The notes under the pieces were generated by a model, which was not told where the DNA came from, searched no databases, and saw only the letters and a list, made by a program, of their open reading frames with translations. A stretch of DNA of 64,000 nucleotides. It comes from Mesostigma viride (lineage: Eukaryota; Streptophyta; Mesostigmatophyceae; Mesostigmatales; Mesostigmataceae). The position numbers and the translations under genes were made by a program. The DNA lies in assembly GCA_009746045.1 (NCBI GenBank), contig RPFO01000213.1, positions 8,375,314 to 8,439,313 of the forward strand. The letters are read 5' to 3'. This document shows, in pieces, positions 1 through 11,000 of the stretch (positions are counted from its first letter, which is position 1; each line of letters opens with the position of its first letter).

Positions 1-550
1 TGGGTGGTCTCCCCAAGGCTGGGCCCAGCAGTGGGACCTCACGGGACATCAGTCAGGTGGAATGTTATTTCTGCCAGGGGAAGGGTCACTTCAGGAATGA
101 GTGTCCCTCGTACCTGAGGCAGGAAGGTCAGAGCAAGCCAGCTCAGGGTGGCAGCAAGGACAAGGCTGGTCCATCCCAGGATAAGGGCAAGGGCAAGGCT
201 GCTGATCATTGACTTGAGCCTGCACACATCCCTGAACCCTGGAGGGTGCCCCCAGGGGTGTGTAATGTAGCTGCTAGTGACGGCAGTGAGGGGCAGCCCC
301 ATGCTCTAGTGAAAGAGCCTATTGGACACGATGGGGCAAGCTTGGTTACCACAGAGAGTATGCCAGCTGTAGCTGCAGTGGTTACTCGCCAACGTGCCCG
401 CCATGGCGGTGCTGACCTGAGGTAGGACCTGGTGATGTGGACCCAGGTGGATCTCAGAAGCATTCTGACCGTGCAGGACTGGCACAGGATGGTCAGGATG
501 AGGATAGGGCTGGAGACAGTCGACAGGCACGACCCTGGTGCCTCCTGTAC
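1..550 (+). pseudogene. gag: Gag C-terminal fragment with CCHC zinc knuckle
   Basis: A perfect CX2CX4HX4C knuckle, CYFCQGKGHFRNEC, is encoded at 63-104. In Ty1/copia polyproteins this motif is the nucleocapsid part of Gag, which binds the element RNA. It is followed by a Gln/Lys/Gly-rich basic tail. The frame then hits TGA at about 210 and, on reading through, TAG at 421 and TAA at 549, so this is not a working Gag. The N-terminal capsid part lies before the window. Confidence 0.75.
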
Positions 551-605
551 ATAAGGGATCTGTACATACCTTGAGTGCTATAATGACAATAAAAGATTTT
601 CTCTC

Positions 606-1500
606 TTGTATGACATTGCCTCAAGGTTGCATACCATGTTTGGCCATGCAGCTCAGTCTTTGCAAGTTGCTAGACGGCTGGGAGGAAGTGAGTTGTACTC
701 CATCTGCCAACAGGTTGCTCAAGCTTGCAAGTGCAGGCTAGTTGCTAGAAAGCCCAAGCAGTCTCATGCCAGGACTCCTATTTTGCAGCCAGGCCATGTG
801 CAGGTAGATATTCAGAGAATCAGGGGTTTGAAGCTGCTGGTGGCAGTGGACAGATATACCAAGTACAAGACCCTAGAGATCCTGCCTGACATGGAGAAGC
901 CTACATTAATTGCTGCTCTGAAGTTGACAAGGAGCAGGTACCCTGGGTACGTTGGAGTTGTTGCAGTGTGACATTCAGTTTGAGTGCTGTGAGAACCTGC
1001 CAGAGTTTCCAGAGTTGCTGATTACACCCAGGGAGAGCCACGGCCAGCAAGGGGTGGTGGAGAGAGCCATCCAAGAGATCAAGACTGTGCTGCTGGTGGA
1101 GAGGATTCCAAGGACGTCATCTGCCATTGTGACATCTGCATGGCTACGTTCTGTGGAGGATAGGCTGAACCTCAGGACTCCCATGTTCTTTGGTGACATT
1201 GCCATCAATCCTCTTATGCTGTATACCAGGATGCTGCCAGCTGATGCTGAGCAGGCATGGAAGGAGAAGCTAGAGGCCAAGTTCCTCAAGCTGAGGCAGA
1301 AAGACAAGGGCTGGAGTGTCCTAGAACCTAACGTTGGACAACAGGTTGTTGTGTGGAAGGAACCAAGCTTTCCAGGGAAACGTGGCAGCTGGCATGATGG
1401 GGTGGTGACCCGAGTAGAAGCCGCTGGCCATAAGTGCTGGGTGGCCATTGATGGCTCCCAAGCAGTGCACCGTCTGTCCTGGTCAAAGATCCGTCCCCGG
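606..1500 (+). pseudogene. int: Copia-type integrase, frameshifted
   Basis: The integrase core inserts element DNA into the host. A His/Cys-rich zinc-binding N-terminus is recognisable at about 606-760 (GHAAQS and later CQQ, CKC). The RNase-H-fold core follows with a first Asp in VQVDIQRIRG and VAVDRY (about 800-860), a second in LQCDIQFEC (about 958-985), and the terminal Glu in the SHGQQGVVERAIQEIK block (about 1,036-1,083), which matches the h.NG..ERa signature. The reading frame changes near 950: one frame ends in TGA at about 969 and the continuation overlaps it from 952. The gene is therefore broken inside the catalytic core. Confidence 0.75.
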
Positions 1501-1740
1501 GGAGGTAATCAAGGAGACCTCTTCCAGGTGCCCGCTGGTGTACAAGGCGGGGGTGACGTGGAGCTTCCTGATCAGGGTGCTACAGCTGTATCGAGCCCTC
1601 AGGGTGACCCTGGCCCGGCCCCTGGGGTACCTTCACATACGGTGGTTGGGCAAGCAGGCGGACAGGCTGCACCTCCGGAACGGCCCGACACCAGGCCTAG
1701 GGGTGTGCGTCTATCAGATATTGTACTATCTTTGCAAAGA

Positions 1741-2151
1741 GCCAAGAAGGAGCCTAAGGTGTCCAAGCTTGTCCAGTTGGATGAACCTGAGGTAGCTGCC
1801 ATGGAGATAGATACCAATGCGCAGGTTTCTGTCATGGGACCTCAGCATACAGGAGAACTGCTGGTCGGAGAACCAAGTTGCCCCTGGGTGTCTGATTTCA
1901 GTGGTAGGACGCATCTAAGGGTGTTGGGAGAGGTTACTGCCCCTGTCATGGGTGTGGATGTGACCTTCCTTGTCCTAGAGGACTATGATGGCCCTGTGAT
2001 TTTGGGTCAGAATTTTCTGGGCAATCCTGGGATTTCTATCAGAGCTACAGCTCTGAAGAGATGGCTGGGGGATGATTCCCCTAGAAAATTTCAGGACAAC
2101 ATTTCCAATCAGGTGCAGGGTCAAGCCGGTCAAGGGTGTAAAATGGGATGA
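1741..2151 (+). pseudogene. Retropepsin-like segment downstream of integrase
   Basis: In the same frame as the integrase C-terminus, an MEIDTNAQVSVM stretch (1,801-1,836) resembles the start of a retropepsin, where a D-T/S-G triad is usual; here the third residue is Asn. A later block, YDGPVILGQNFLGN (about 1,984-2,025), resembles the ILG-x-D/N-FL motif near the end of retropepsins. Together they suggest an aspartic protease fold of about 90 residues. In Ty1/copia the protease normally precedes integrase, so this position is odd. The frame ends with TGA at 2,149. The match is by motif only and could be coincidental. Confidence 0.45.
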
Positions 2152-2299
2152 AGGGGAGGTGCCCCCAGCAGCCAGTTTGGTGATTCCAGCTGTGTTGCAC
2201 CCCAGCAGTATTGGCATAACTCACAGGAGCCTTGCTGCACACTCTCCTTTGACATATGACCAGGGTCCAAGAGATGAGCTCGCCTACTTTGTTTGAGGC

Positions 2300-3330
2300 T
2301 TGGAAGCTCGCCTTCTCCAAGGCATTGGAGGAGTGGTTGCAGTTTCAGTGAGCTGCACCAACAGACAGACGTCCCCCAGCATCAAGGAAGCTTGCTTTGA
2401 GATTTGTGCTGAAGAGGAAGGTTGTGGATGAGGTATCAGTGCCCCATGTCAGGCCTGTCCTGAATGAGTATCACGGCACGGGGAGTCTGCCAGGAGAGGA
2501 GCTGTATACGCCAGGGATGCTACACGACACATGGAGAATTTTGCTATGTCTCTACGTGGGGTTGCTTAACAGGGGAGCAGCTATGTCATCAGTGCTGCTG
2601 GACTTCAAGAGGGCATTTTTAAAATCTGATCCAGAAGTGGCCAGGAGGGTGTGGAAGCAGGATGAGCCTTACTGTGTTGAGGTGCCTGCCATCTGGAAGC
2701 TGGAGCTGCATCAACAATTCCTGGTTATTCTGAAGGGCCTGGAAGGACTCAGGTCGAGCCCAATCATCTGGAGACTCACGCTGCAGGAAGCTCTGATCAG
2801 TGAGTGTGGCTTGAGAGTGTCTTCAGTTGATCCCTGTTTGCTGCTGGCCCAATGGGAGGGTCTGCCAGTATATGCTAGTTTGCATGGAGATGATCTGCAT
2901 TTGCTAGCCCCCACGACCTGGCTGAAGAAGTTTATTCCTGTCATCAGTGGCAAGTTTTCACTGGGCAAGGATCGAGCTGTGGCAGGAGCCCAACAAGCCT
3001 GTAGTGTTCTGTGGAATGCAGGCTACCCTGTTCAGGAGGGACGGGGAGTGGAGTATCAGGCTTCAGGCTGGAGGAGATTATAAACAGACCATTGTGAAGG
3101 CCTTGCCAGAGAAGATCACCCAGGCTGCAGGACCTGAGTTGAGAGGCATGTGGGCCTGGTTTGCCAGCATCTGTGGTCCGTCTTTGATGGTCCATAGCAG
3201 AATGCCTGATGAGGTGCTTGAGGATGAGAAGCCTCGAGTCATAGCCCGGTTGGTGGAGAGTACCCCTGATCTGATTTTGTCTGGGATTGACTTTGCCCAG
3301 CCTATCACCTTGGAATCTTTGTTGACAGTT
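2300..3330 (+). pseudogene. RT: Copia-type reverse transcriptase, frameshifted
   Basis: The segment encodes RNA-dependent DNA polymerase motifs. LRFVLKRKV (about 2,393) corresponds to the copia KWVFKxK block. SSVLLDFKRAFLK (about 2,588-2,626) carries the first catalytic Asp. LKGLEGLRSSPIIW (about 2,730-2,772) is the copia KGLYGLxQSPxxW block. LHGDDLHLL (about 2,879-2,905) is the catalytic double-Asp motif, with His-Gly where copia elements usually have Tyr-Val. After about 2,950 the connection region continues in another frame (VVFCGMQATLF and a later DYKQTI block). No ATG-initiated intact frame covers the domain. Confidence 0.8.
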
Positions 3331-3332
3331 CC

Positions 3333-3803
3333 ATGGATGCTCGCCAGGTTACCAAGGTCAGGGGGAGATCTGCTGCTCTGTTTGCTTTCTATCAGAGCAG
3401 GGCAAGTTTGTTCAGCTGGTACAGCAGACTGCAGAAGAGGGTCTGTATCAGTTCAGAGGTGGCAGAATGCAGGGCCATATGCGAGGGGATCCAGTCCAGC
3501 CTGTACATAAAGGAGTTAATGCTGGAGCTGGCTTCAGTTACCCCTTGGACCTTGCAGATGGAGACGTTATTGCTAACAGACAGCATGGGTATGGTCCAGT
3601 TTGTTCACAAGCAGCTGGCCAGAAGCCGGGACCTGGATTATTTGTTGCTGAAGGAGTTGGCCAGTTTGGTTGACTTGAAGCATATCCCTGGCGAGGAGAA
3701 CCCTGCTGATGCATTGACAAAGCTGCCACACAAGGCCCCAGCCCAGTACAATATACTGAGGAAGATCATGAATGCTGACTGTCAAGTCGGTCTATCTGTC
3801 TAA
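3333..3803 (+). pseudogene. RH: Copia-type RNase H
   Basis: The final enzymatic domain removes RNA from the RNA:DNA hybrid. Visible landmarks are SWYSRLQKRVCISSEVAE (about 3,414-3,465), equivalent to the WxSxKQxxVxxSSxEAE block, LTDSMGMVQFV (about 3,573-3,605) with the next catalytic Asp, and IPGEENPADALTKLP (about 3,684-3,728), the standard copia C-terminal ADxxTK motif. The frame is open for about 156 codons and stops with TAA at 3,801. It is out of frame with the connection region before it, so it is part of the same dead polyprotein. Confidence 0.8.
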
Positions 3804-5250
3804 AAGCTGAGAGCTGGGCGCTTAAGTCTCTGGATATCAGGCTGGGAGCTTGATTGTACATAATCCTGAGCACACCTTGAGGGGTGAGACATGTCTCTGG
3901 TGTGGGAATGTCTGACATTGTCTCTGATGGAGAGATGTCTATCTGGGGTTTTCATCTCAGTCTGAGGTTTCCCCAGATCTGTGGTTTGTGGGCGGGGTTC
4001 GATTCCCTGGTGCCGTCTTAAGGCGGAGTTTCACGGACTGGCTGACCCATCCACCATGCTGGTGAGGTGGCGACAGGTCCCCTGATTTTCCACGGTTGGA
4101 ACGAGTATGGGAGCTTGTGTTTTGCATGTGCTTCGCGTAGATGTTGTGTCTGGTTCGATAAGGGGCAGCAGACCGGCGCCGACTCCCGTCTGGGGGTCAG
4201 CAATGTTTTCTGATGAGCTGTTGTGGGTGATCTGTGGGGTTTCGCCTAAGGTCCTGAAGGTTGTACATACTTCTCAAGTTCTTAGCTGAACACCTATGGG
4301 CTGCCACAGTTGGCCAACCTCTTGTACATGGGTAACACAACGAGCCTCCCGTGAAGGGATAGGGACTCATTGTAATTTGTTTGTGCTCCTGAGCCAGTAT
4401 GGGTGCTATGTACATATAATAAGGAATCCAAGCTGACTGTCATGCCCAGCGGGTTGTGACTTGTAGTCGGGGAGGATGTCCAGTACCCATTGTGTGTGTT
4501 TGTATGTAGACTTGTGTGAGCTGCTACAGCTCAAGAAAAGAAAGGATTGGAGTTAACGCCAAGCGCATTGGCGTGATCCTGATTCGGCATTTCTCTGCGA
4601 TTCCAGCGGCACCGGAACGAGTTCATTCCGACAAGTATCAAGAAAGTTATGGCGTTCCGACTTCCCGGTCGCGCGCGAGCGCGAGCCGGCTGTTCTTCTA
4701 AGTCGGACGTGAATATTTGCCGACGACATATGGGGTCGACAGTAATTCCTGGGCTGACAGGAATTAGGTGCTGAACCTACGACGGTATTGGGTTAATACG
4801 TCGTACGCAGGAAATAGGAACCTTAACCTGTGGTCTGGTGGTACCGCAGGCCTAGTCCTGGACTTCTAGGTGCAGATGCAATAATCACTGTGGTGACTGT
4901 ACTCTGCGGTCACTGTGCCTGTATGGCAGACCTACTGTATAGGAACTGGGCGCTGTACAGGTAGTGAATACTGTACCGGGGGTGTTATTACTGAGCAGGC
5001 CTCCTAGGCTGCTCAGGACTAGCAAGCACAGTGCACAAGTATATAAACAATAGGCCAGTGCCAATTGGGCATCTCTTGCGAGCCCGCCTCACGTGTGTTG
5101 CCTTGACTTGGCAAACGCGTGTACAAGCCTCAAGTTTGTGAGCGCTGTAACATTATCCAATTTTAACAAAGCTCCGTTTCCAACCATATTCACACATTGC
5201 TGCATTGCAACCATATCCTTCACATTGCGTTTGCTAGGAACGTTAACTGC
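3804..5250. other. Non-coding stretch after copia element
   Basis: No convincing gene was seen. The first ~650 bases likely belong to the 3' end of the copia element. A T-arm-like string occurs near 3,990-4,010 but no complete tRNA fold was found. From about 4,540 the sequence is ordinary intergenic DNA. Confidence 0.5.
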
Positions 5251-6522
5251 CAGTGATGCGCCATACGCCGTATTATACGCCGTATTTAGCGTATTATGCG
5301 CGATACGCAAGCGGCGCGTACGAAAATGGGGTACTTTTATACGCAACGCGTATTTTTGCGCATTTTTGCGTATTTTCGCGTATTTTTTGGCATATTTTTG
5401 GCTTACGAGGTGGGTGCATTTGCTTGCCTAGACTGCGGCGCGCCGACCTGTAGTAGGAACAAATAATTGCGTGATGAGCTAGCTAGTGTATAATGCAAGA
5501 AAGCGTTCGAATCGTGACTTGTGAAGGCGGGAATGTGAAGGCGGGAAGGCTGAAGACTAAAGACAACAGGTGACAAGGTTTCTTTGTCTGCCAGCAACAT
5601 CAGTGCGTAGCATATCGACATCCAGGCATGGCTGACGCGAGTGAGGAGTCAATGGAACACAATGATGATGTGCGGCCCGATGAAGAAGAGGCCGCATCCG
5701 AAACTGTCTGGACATACATTAGCAAAGAGCGCATCCTCAAGAACGGGCTGCAGACAAATAACTACTTCATGGAGTGCTCACTCTGCCAGGCAAAGTTCAG
5801 TGGTTCTTCTACCCGAGCAAGGTGCCATATCCTGGGCGGCTCGTACGCAAAGGACGCAAAAGTGTGCCCTTGCAAGAAGCCACCGCCGGTACTCCGTTAC
5901 AAGATGCTGATTGAGCAGGTGGAGAAGGATAGCACTGCCAAGAAACGGAAGGCGACTAGTGACGCCAAGAAGCAGGCTGATGTGCGGGCGGCGTTTCAGC
6001 ATGTCTTATTTTCAGATCGATGGCACAATGTTCTTAAGAATTATCACTTCTATATTTGGCAGCTTGGCAGTCGGCCAAGCTCTCTTTAAGTACTATATTT
6101 GGAAGACAGTTCTCTGCCGCTTCAATGTATAGAGTGCATTCATATCTTGAGTTCTACAAATTTATTATCCTTTCCAGTGAGTTGTGAATTGATACGTACT
6201 GGTATTGATACTGAGTTGCATGTTGTCTCGATTTTGAAGAGAAACTATCAAGTTAGACCGTTAGAAACTATGCTTGTATTTCTAGGTAGTGATGACAATG
6301 CCAAGGTCATGCTATATATGTCATGTATAGCCAAAAGGTATGGCAAAAACACCAGCAGACCATGCTTGGTTGCTCAGAATGTTGAAAACCCCTCAAAACC
6401 ATGCCAAAAAAGGGGTTTTCAACAGTTAGCGTACGATTAGCGTATAATACATTATACACCGCGTATTATACATTATACACCTGGGGCCGCGTACGACGCG
6501 TATCGCGTATGGCCCATCACTG
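5251..6522 (+). mobile_element. Internally deleted hAT-type DNA transposon
   Basis: The left end begins CAGTGATGCGCCATACGC at 5,251, and the reverse complement of the right end (ending at 6,522) begins CAGTGATGGGCCATACGC. This 17-of-18 terminal inverted repeat has the CAGNGNTGGGC flavour of hAT elements. Both subterminal zones are dense in GCGTAT/TACGC repeats, as expected of transposase-binding sites. The only coding remnant is a BED zinc-finger exon (5,628-6,089). No hAT catalytic or dimerisation domain remains in 1.27 kb, so it is non-autonomous. The 8-bp flanks do not match, so no target-site duplication was found. Confidence 0.65.
5628..6089 (+). pseudogene. BED-type zinc-finger N-terminus of a hAT transposase
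   Basis: An ATG-started frame of 153 codons opens with an acidic N-terminus of about 25 residues. A BED-finger-like module follows: VWTYISKERILKNG, then MECSLCQAKFSG with the C-x2-C pair, then RCHILGG and KVCPC supplying distal Cys/His ligands. A Lys-rich segment (STAKKRKATSDAKK) resembles a nuclear localisation signal. BED fingers bind the transposon ends and sit at the N-terminus of many hAT transposases. After about residue 125 the sequence degrades into hydrophobic filler and stops at 6,087-6,089. The location inside hAT-like inverted repeats supports the assignment. It is a truncated remnant, although expression as a small DNA-binding repressor cannot be excluded. Confidence 0.6.
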
Positions 6523-7892
6523 GAGGGGGCCCTGGGGGCCCGGGGTGAGGCCGGGGGGGTCCGTGTGACCCCGCTAGGGCCAGCCCCAGCGGAGGAGAGG
6601 CGGGCAGGGGTGTCTACCGCTGCCCTCCTCGCTGCCTCTTCCCTTTGGAGCCTTTTCATCTCCTTGCGAATTTCATATTCTCTTAGGCGGGCAGCCTGAA
6701 AGGCGGCCTCATCAGAGGGGATGTCAGGCAGGGGGTCTCCCACCACCAGAGCATCCCTGACATTAAAGTCCTTCCTCTTTCCCTTCCCCTGGTCCAGGGC
6801 CAGAAGGCCCTCCTTGGACTGACAGGGTTGGGGGGGGAGGGTCCCTTGGGGGCTGCCAGCGGGGGGGACTCCTCAGGCACCACCCCATGCTGGGCCAATA
6901 TGGCCGCCGTTACCCTTAATTGGGTTATGGACTTCATGGCCTTGAAATAAGCTGACCGCGCGAGCGCGGCCAGGTCTTGACCATCAGAGTATTCCATCTG
7001 ATAGTCAGCATTTTGAAGAAGGTCGTGTAACCGTTGAGATGCCTCACGGTACGCCTCCGCCATCGCCTGGTGGGTAGCCAGGCGACGGGCAGCCTCCTCC
7101 TCATATTCCTGCCGCTTGGCAGCGAGCCGAAAGGCCGTCTCGCGACGGACCTCCCGGTCGCGCTGCCGCGCGCGACGTTTCTCGTTGGCCACCAGCGCGG
7201 CCTGCTCCACCGCCAGGAGCGCTGGGGTGAGGGTTATCTCTTGCTCCCCGGCCGTCGGGGAGGCTGGCGGTGTCCGAGACCTCATCATCGGACATGGGTT
7301 GTCCTCCGATGGGCTCAACGGGCCTGCGTAGCACCCGCGTGAGCTTTACGCTCTCCATGTCCTTCTTCTTTCGAAGGAGCATGGAGGGCCGCCCGAGCTG
7401 AAGCTCAATAAAATTGTGTCCCAGGCTGGGCGAAGGGGACATTAAGATCGGACGTGGCGGGACAAAAAGTGATCGTCCCGTCCGGCGCCACAGACGCCGT
7501 CTGTCGGGTCATGAGCTCCCGAATAGTCGGCGGCCGAGGGCCGGACTGTGGGGCCTCGGGGGGGTTGACCGCCGAGGGCTCCACAGCCATGGCTGCTCCA
7601 GCCGTGGTTGCGGCTGTCGCAGCCGCCGGAGTCGAGGGTAAGTCGGTTCCCCGGGGGGGAACCGTCTCGTCCTCCGGCTTCTCAGGGGAGGGGGTAGGTC
7701 GGTCTGCCTTTCGGCAGCCGTCCCCTCCGCCTGGCAAACATTGTTGTTCTTCTTGTTTTTCTTCTTTTTCTTAGAAATAGCCGCATCCCCAGCCGGCTTC
7801 TTGTTGTTGTCCCGGGGCAGACGCCTATCCTGCCCATCATCACCATCGTTAAAGTCCAACTTCTTCGCAACGTTCTTGTTGTTGATAGCCAT
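6520..7892 (-). pseudogene. Frameshifted Gag-like or coiled-coil protein of unknown family
   Basis: Read on the minus strand from 7,892, the sequence gives a low-complexity Lys/Asn-rich start (MAINNKNVAKKLDFNDGDD), a Pro/Ala-rich middle (PRPPTIRELMTRQ, about 7,530), a basic stretch (LRKKKDMESVKLTRVL, about 7,360), then a long Ala/Glu/Arg-rich segment likely to form a coiled coil (about 7,240-6,950), and a related RLREYEIRKEMKRLQREEA segment near 6,700-6,650. These pieces lie in successive frames (changes near 7,730, 7,430, 7,290 and 6,760), which suggests one decayed gene of about 430 residues. Composition and the repeat-rich setting resemble a retrotransposon Gag or ORF1, but no zinc knuckle or named domain was recognised. 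Confidence 0.4.
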
Positions 7893-8397
7893 TGGTAACA
7901 GATAAAATTCAAGTTAGTAAATGGAATGAGCGAGTCACTTGGTATATTGCTTGAGAGCACTGTGAGCAAATGAGCAGTGAATTGCTTGCTTCATTAGAAA
8001 ATAGGTTTACCCTTTATCAACGTTCCTCTCACTGGCCGCGCCGCCAGTGACCATTGGGTGCAGACCGTTGGCCCGAGGCCGCACGATGACAGGTCGCAGT
8101 CTAGTCACTGCATCGTGTGATCACAGATCAATGCACGCTGCAGTACGGTCCCTATCTAGGATACTCTAGTACCGTCCAATGACAGGACACTACGTATACT
8201 GGGTACTGACATCTGTCACGTACCCCAGTACCCAAAGTACCTATCTAGGGAAACGTATGCGACTCGACTAGCATTCCTATCTGCATAGCCCACGTGGTCT
8301 TTATATTCACATACCAACGTAGGTTTACAAGGCTTATTCATACGTTGTATTCACAATGCCTTTGAGACTTAGTCTGCAGCAAAGCATGGAGACTAAC
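7893..8397. other. Non-coding stretch
   Basis: No open frame or repeat of note was seen. It could be the 5' leader of the minus-strand pseudogene that starts at 7,892. Confidence 0.4.
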
Positions 8398-8606
8398 TCA
8401 GCCTACCTATGGTATTGCACTGGTTGTATTGCAACCACAGTGTTGCGCCCCGGCATGATGCACCATGCCGTGGAGAGAGCGCTCTGTGGCCTGCCCACCT
8501 GCGGCAGTGAGAGAAGCTAGGGCGCCCTCCCTCCTTCTCGCTGTGTATATAGGGTTGAAGGTTCCTTTACTCTGTATTGGCACCCACGTGACGCAGTCAC
8601 GTGCTT
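8398..8606 (-). repeat. Dispersed ~205-bp repeat R2, copy 1, ending in a hairpin
   Basis: This block recurs in opposite orientation at 19,693-19,894 with a 7-base indel and a few substitutions. It includes a TATATAGG string. At its right edge is a perfect 8-bp stem with a 3-base loop (CACGTGACGCAGTCACGTG, 8,585-8,603), followed by CTTA and then a (TTAA)n tract. Both copies abut (TTAA)n at this same edge. It could be a solo LTR or a Helitron-like non-autonomous element. Confidence 0.75.
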
Positions 8607-8652
8607 ATTAATTAATTAATTAATTAATTAATTGATTAATTAATTAATTAAT
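8605..8652. repeat. (TTAA)n microsatellite
   Basis: About 12 near-perfect TTAA units. Similar tracts lie at 18,867-18,888, 19,190-19,202, 19,674-19,692 and 22,950-22,992. In most of these places a repeat element begins or ends exactly at the tract. Confidence 0.9.
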
Positions 8653-8982
8653 CCGTAATAACCTACCCTAACATAGGATCTTTTGCACATCCCAGTCGGG
8701 TTCGTTACATTATAACTTGAGCTAGACTTGTCGGAATAACCTGGGATCGCTTGGACCACAGCTGCCCCCCTGTTAGCCGGATTTTCGCTACATTTTGTTG
8801 CCTTATCTGAAGTGTTTATGACATGTTTAGTCCAAAGGTCCGGTAAAAAAAGGGTTGTTTTGCGGGGAAATTAATAACTTTTTACTAATTAGCGCAGAAT
8901 AGGATTGTTTTGTTTTGTAGATAGCCTGTAGATAGCTTAGACCGGTAGGATTGCGTGTACCCATCCATCCATCCATCGGGGT

Positions 8983-9018
8983 TAATGCTCCGTGACTCCC
9001 CAACGGGAGCACGAGTTA
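8983..9018 (+). repeat. Bulged-hairpin motif next to TTAA (copy 1 of 4)
   Basis: A short sequence with stem arms GTG-A-CTCCC and GGGAG-CAC is followed by GAGTTAA. Near-identical motifs occur at about 18,890-18,925 (minus), 19,008-19,037 (plus) and 22,917-22,950 (plus), each running into TTAA repeats. This copy lies directly left of the TTAA that bounds the piggyBac-like element. Confidence 0.8.
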
Positions 9019-9959
9019 ATCGAATTAACCCGTGTTTTTTTTTTTAGAACGCCCGATATACTGCGTTGTAAGCTAGAACACGTCATAAAATCTAATGAAT
9101 TTTTTTTTTCATAGTCACGTGTATACTTTCCTGAAAGCCCATAAATCAAATAGTTTTTTGAGCTACTCAGACCTACAAAATGCTTATTATTCATTAGAAA
9201 GATACACTGGTTTGAATACAGGGGGGTCTGACCATGGCCGCGATTTGTTGACCCTAGGTCACAAGTCATGTGCTTATTCACAAATGGTTCATGAAAAAAA
9301 TCTGGCTTCTTGCATGAGCTATGGGCAACATATGCATGCTCTGTGGAACAAAATTACTCAGGCCCATTGGGCGCCACGGAGCTATTTTTCATTAGCATCA
9401 CAAACACAACGCAGTACAACGCAGTGGGAAAAATGAGAGCCCTTCACAACATGATGGCAACGACACGAGCCCCATAAACGGGGCCATAATGAGCTAGGAG
9501 GGTCAAAACGTTGAAAATAGGTGTTGTATAAGTTATACAGCATCATACATGCATCAAACAGCATGACTGGATGGCCTAATATGACTGAATCAGGCAGCCA
9601 TAGCCAAAGCATCATCCACTCTCACAACATGTTGAGCACATGCCTTGTGGGAAGGGAGGTGCTGGGTTTTCATTCCATAACACGTGCAATAATGAACGAA
9701 AGAGGCACGTGTAATGCAAGGCTTGGATAGGTTGAGTGATCCATGAGCTTACATATGCAGGCAAAGATGACGCTAGCTGGAATGTATGCTAGCAAACGGT
9801 GGCAAGATGCTAACAACACATGATTATACACCATGATTATGGGCACCGGCTGATCTTCTTGCACAATCAACGCAGTATAAACCATCAATACCCAATCCCC
9901 ACGATATTATTATGCACGGCTTGACGACGTATACAGCACCTAAATACTGCACAACTGCA

Positions 9960-10390
9960 ACCTGCGCTATGGCTGACATGCAAGCAACGTCGAGTAGGAT
10001 GGCGGTCTGAGAGAGGCTGGGCAGAGGTCGGTAGAAATAAGTGGAAAACTGGCAGAAACTAGGTAGAAACACGATATACTTACGCCTGCAAGCACCATTG
10101 AGCCGGTGGCAGAGGCCATTTCCATGAAAATACAGCACACCGTAGCAATAGCCACGGTCACGCCTTACGCTATTTGCAGGCACCATACTCATGCCCGGAG
10201 CTACCCAATAAAAGTCTGCACAAATTAATCGCGGTTTAGCCGAGAGTCCGGGCGTTCGGAATGAATAAACAGGTGTTAAGAAGTCGAAACACCATGGAAA
10301 TACCAAGCATGGTGCCGCAGCAGACCCGAGTCTTGCCGTAATAATATGTATGCCGATCGCAGCAATGGTGCTCACCACTAGACACTCCCG
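9960..10390 (-). pseudogene. Possible exons of an unidentified membrane protein
   Basis: Two minus-strand stretches have hydrophobic, protein-like composition in different frames: one around 10,385-10,260 (MLGISMVFRLLNTCLF or VSTIAAIGIHIITA depending on frame) and one around 10,161-10,080 (VAIATVCCIFMEMASATG). The second is followed on the minus strand by GCGTAAGT, a reasonable splice donor. They could be exons of one spliced gene, but no family was recognised, and AT-rich intergenic DNA can also give such frames. They lie inside the TTAA-bounded element. Confidence 0.2.
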
Positions 10391-10829
10391 GCCAGTTAGG
10401 CTCGAAACACACGCTGATCAAGCATGCTGTTTCCGGCCCCACCGTCTAGGTCATCTAGTCGCTCTACACGTAAGCCAGCCATAATTTCAATGCACAAGGA
10501 TACACATTTCTATCACCATTCATCTTCATAATCCTGAACGACTCGAACACGCGGACAAGATAACGGCAGGCTCGAGCTACCATGGTCCGGATTCTCCCGA
10601 TTTCTGGCCTGCGCTGGTTGTCTCCTTGATATGTATGCCGGTTTCCAGGGTTTCCGCATGAAAAAAAAAATAAAAAATTTAAATTATAACATGTCTCCGT
10701 AGGGAGATCATGTAGCACATATTCCTTGCTGGATGAATGGAGGTGGGCGAAGCCGCGTAATCGAACGAACCTAGGTAAGCTATCTAGTCTAGAAAAAAGC
10801 CTAACTACACTAGTCAGCAAAACGCCCTT

Positions 10830-11000
10830 TCCGCTTGGGGGAGGGGGCTTGCCCACAGGGGCTGGCGTGTGAGCCTGGACAATCTTCTGCCACCGCTTCT
10901 TGTTCTGCATGGCAGTCCAAAGAAGAGAGAGGGAGTGAATGCGGTGTTCAAACTGAGCTGGGACCACTAGGTCGGCCAGCAACATCTGGATGTAGTTCAT
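10830..11000 (-). pseudogene. Possible exon of unknown gene
   Basis: The minus strand encodes MNYIQMLLADLVVPAQFEHR, followed by a Trp/Gln/Lys-rich segment and a Pro-rich end. Downstream on the same strand (10,624-10,541) lies a ~68-bp block repeated at 42,961-43,027. No domain was recognised. It may be a remnant exon within the piggyBac-like element. Confidence 0.25.

Larger units (their letters stand above)
1..4450 (+). mobile_element. Degenerate Ty1/copia-class LTR retroelement, 5' end cut by window
   Basis: Remains of a retroelement are read on the plus strand in this order: Gag zinc knuckle (63-104), integrase (about 606-1,500), an aspartic-protease-like stretch (about 1,780-2,045), reverse transcriptase (about 2,300-3,080) and RNase H (3,333-3,785). 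Integrase before reverse transcriptase before RNase H is the Ty1/copia order. The element is dead. In-frame stops occur at about 210 (TGA), 421 (TAG) and 549 (TAA), and frame changes occur near 950, 2,150, 2,950 and 3,330. LTR boundaries were not resolved. The right limit is approximate: 3,804-4,450 probably holds 3' non-coding sequence and part of the 3' LTR. A copia superfamily assignment is reliable; a named family is not claimed. Confidence 0.8.

Noticed and set aside
3985-4012. tRNA-like T-arm (GGGGTTCGATTCCC)
   Set aside because: A good T-stem and loop, but no matching acceptor 5' strand, D-arm or anticodon arm within 100 bp upstream.
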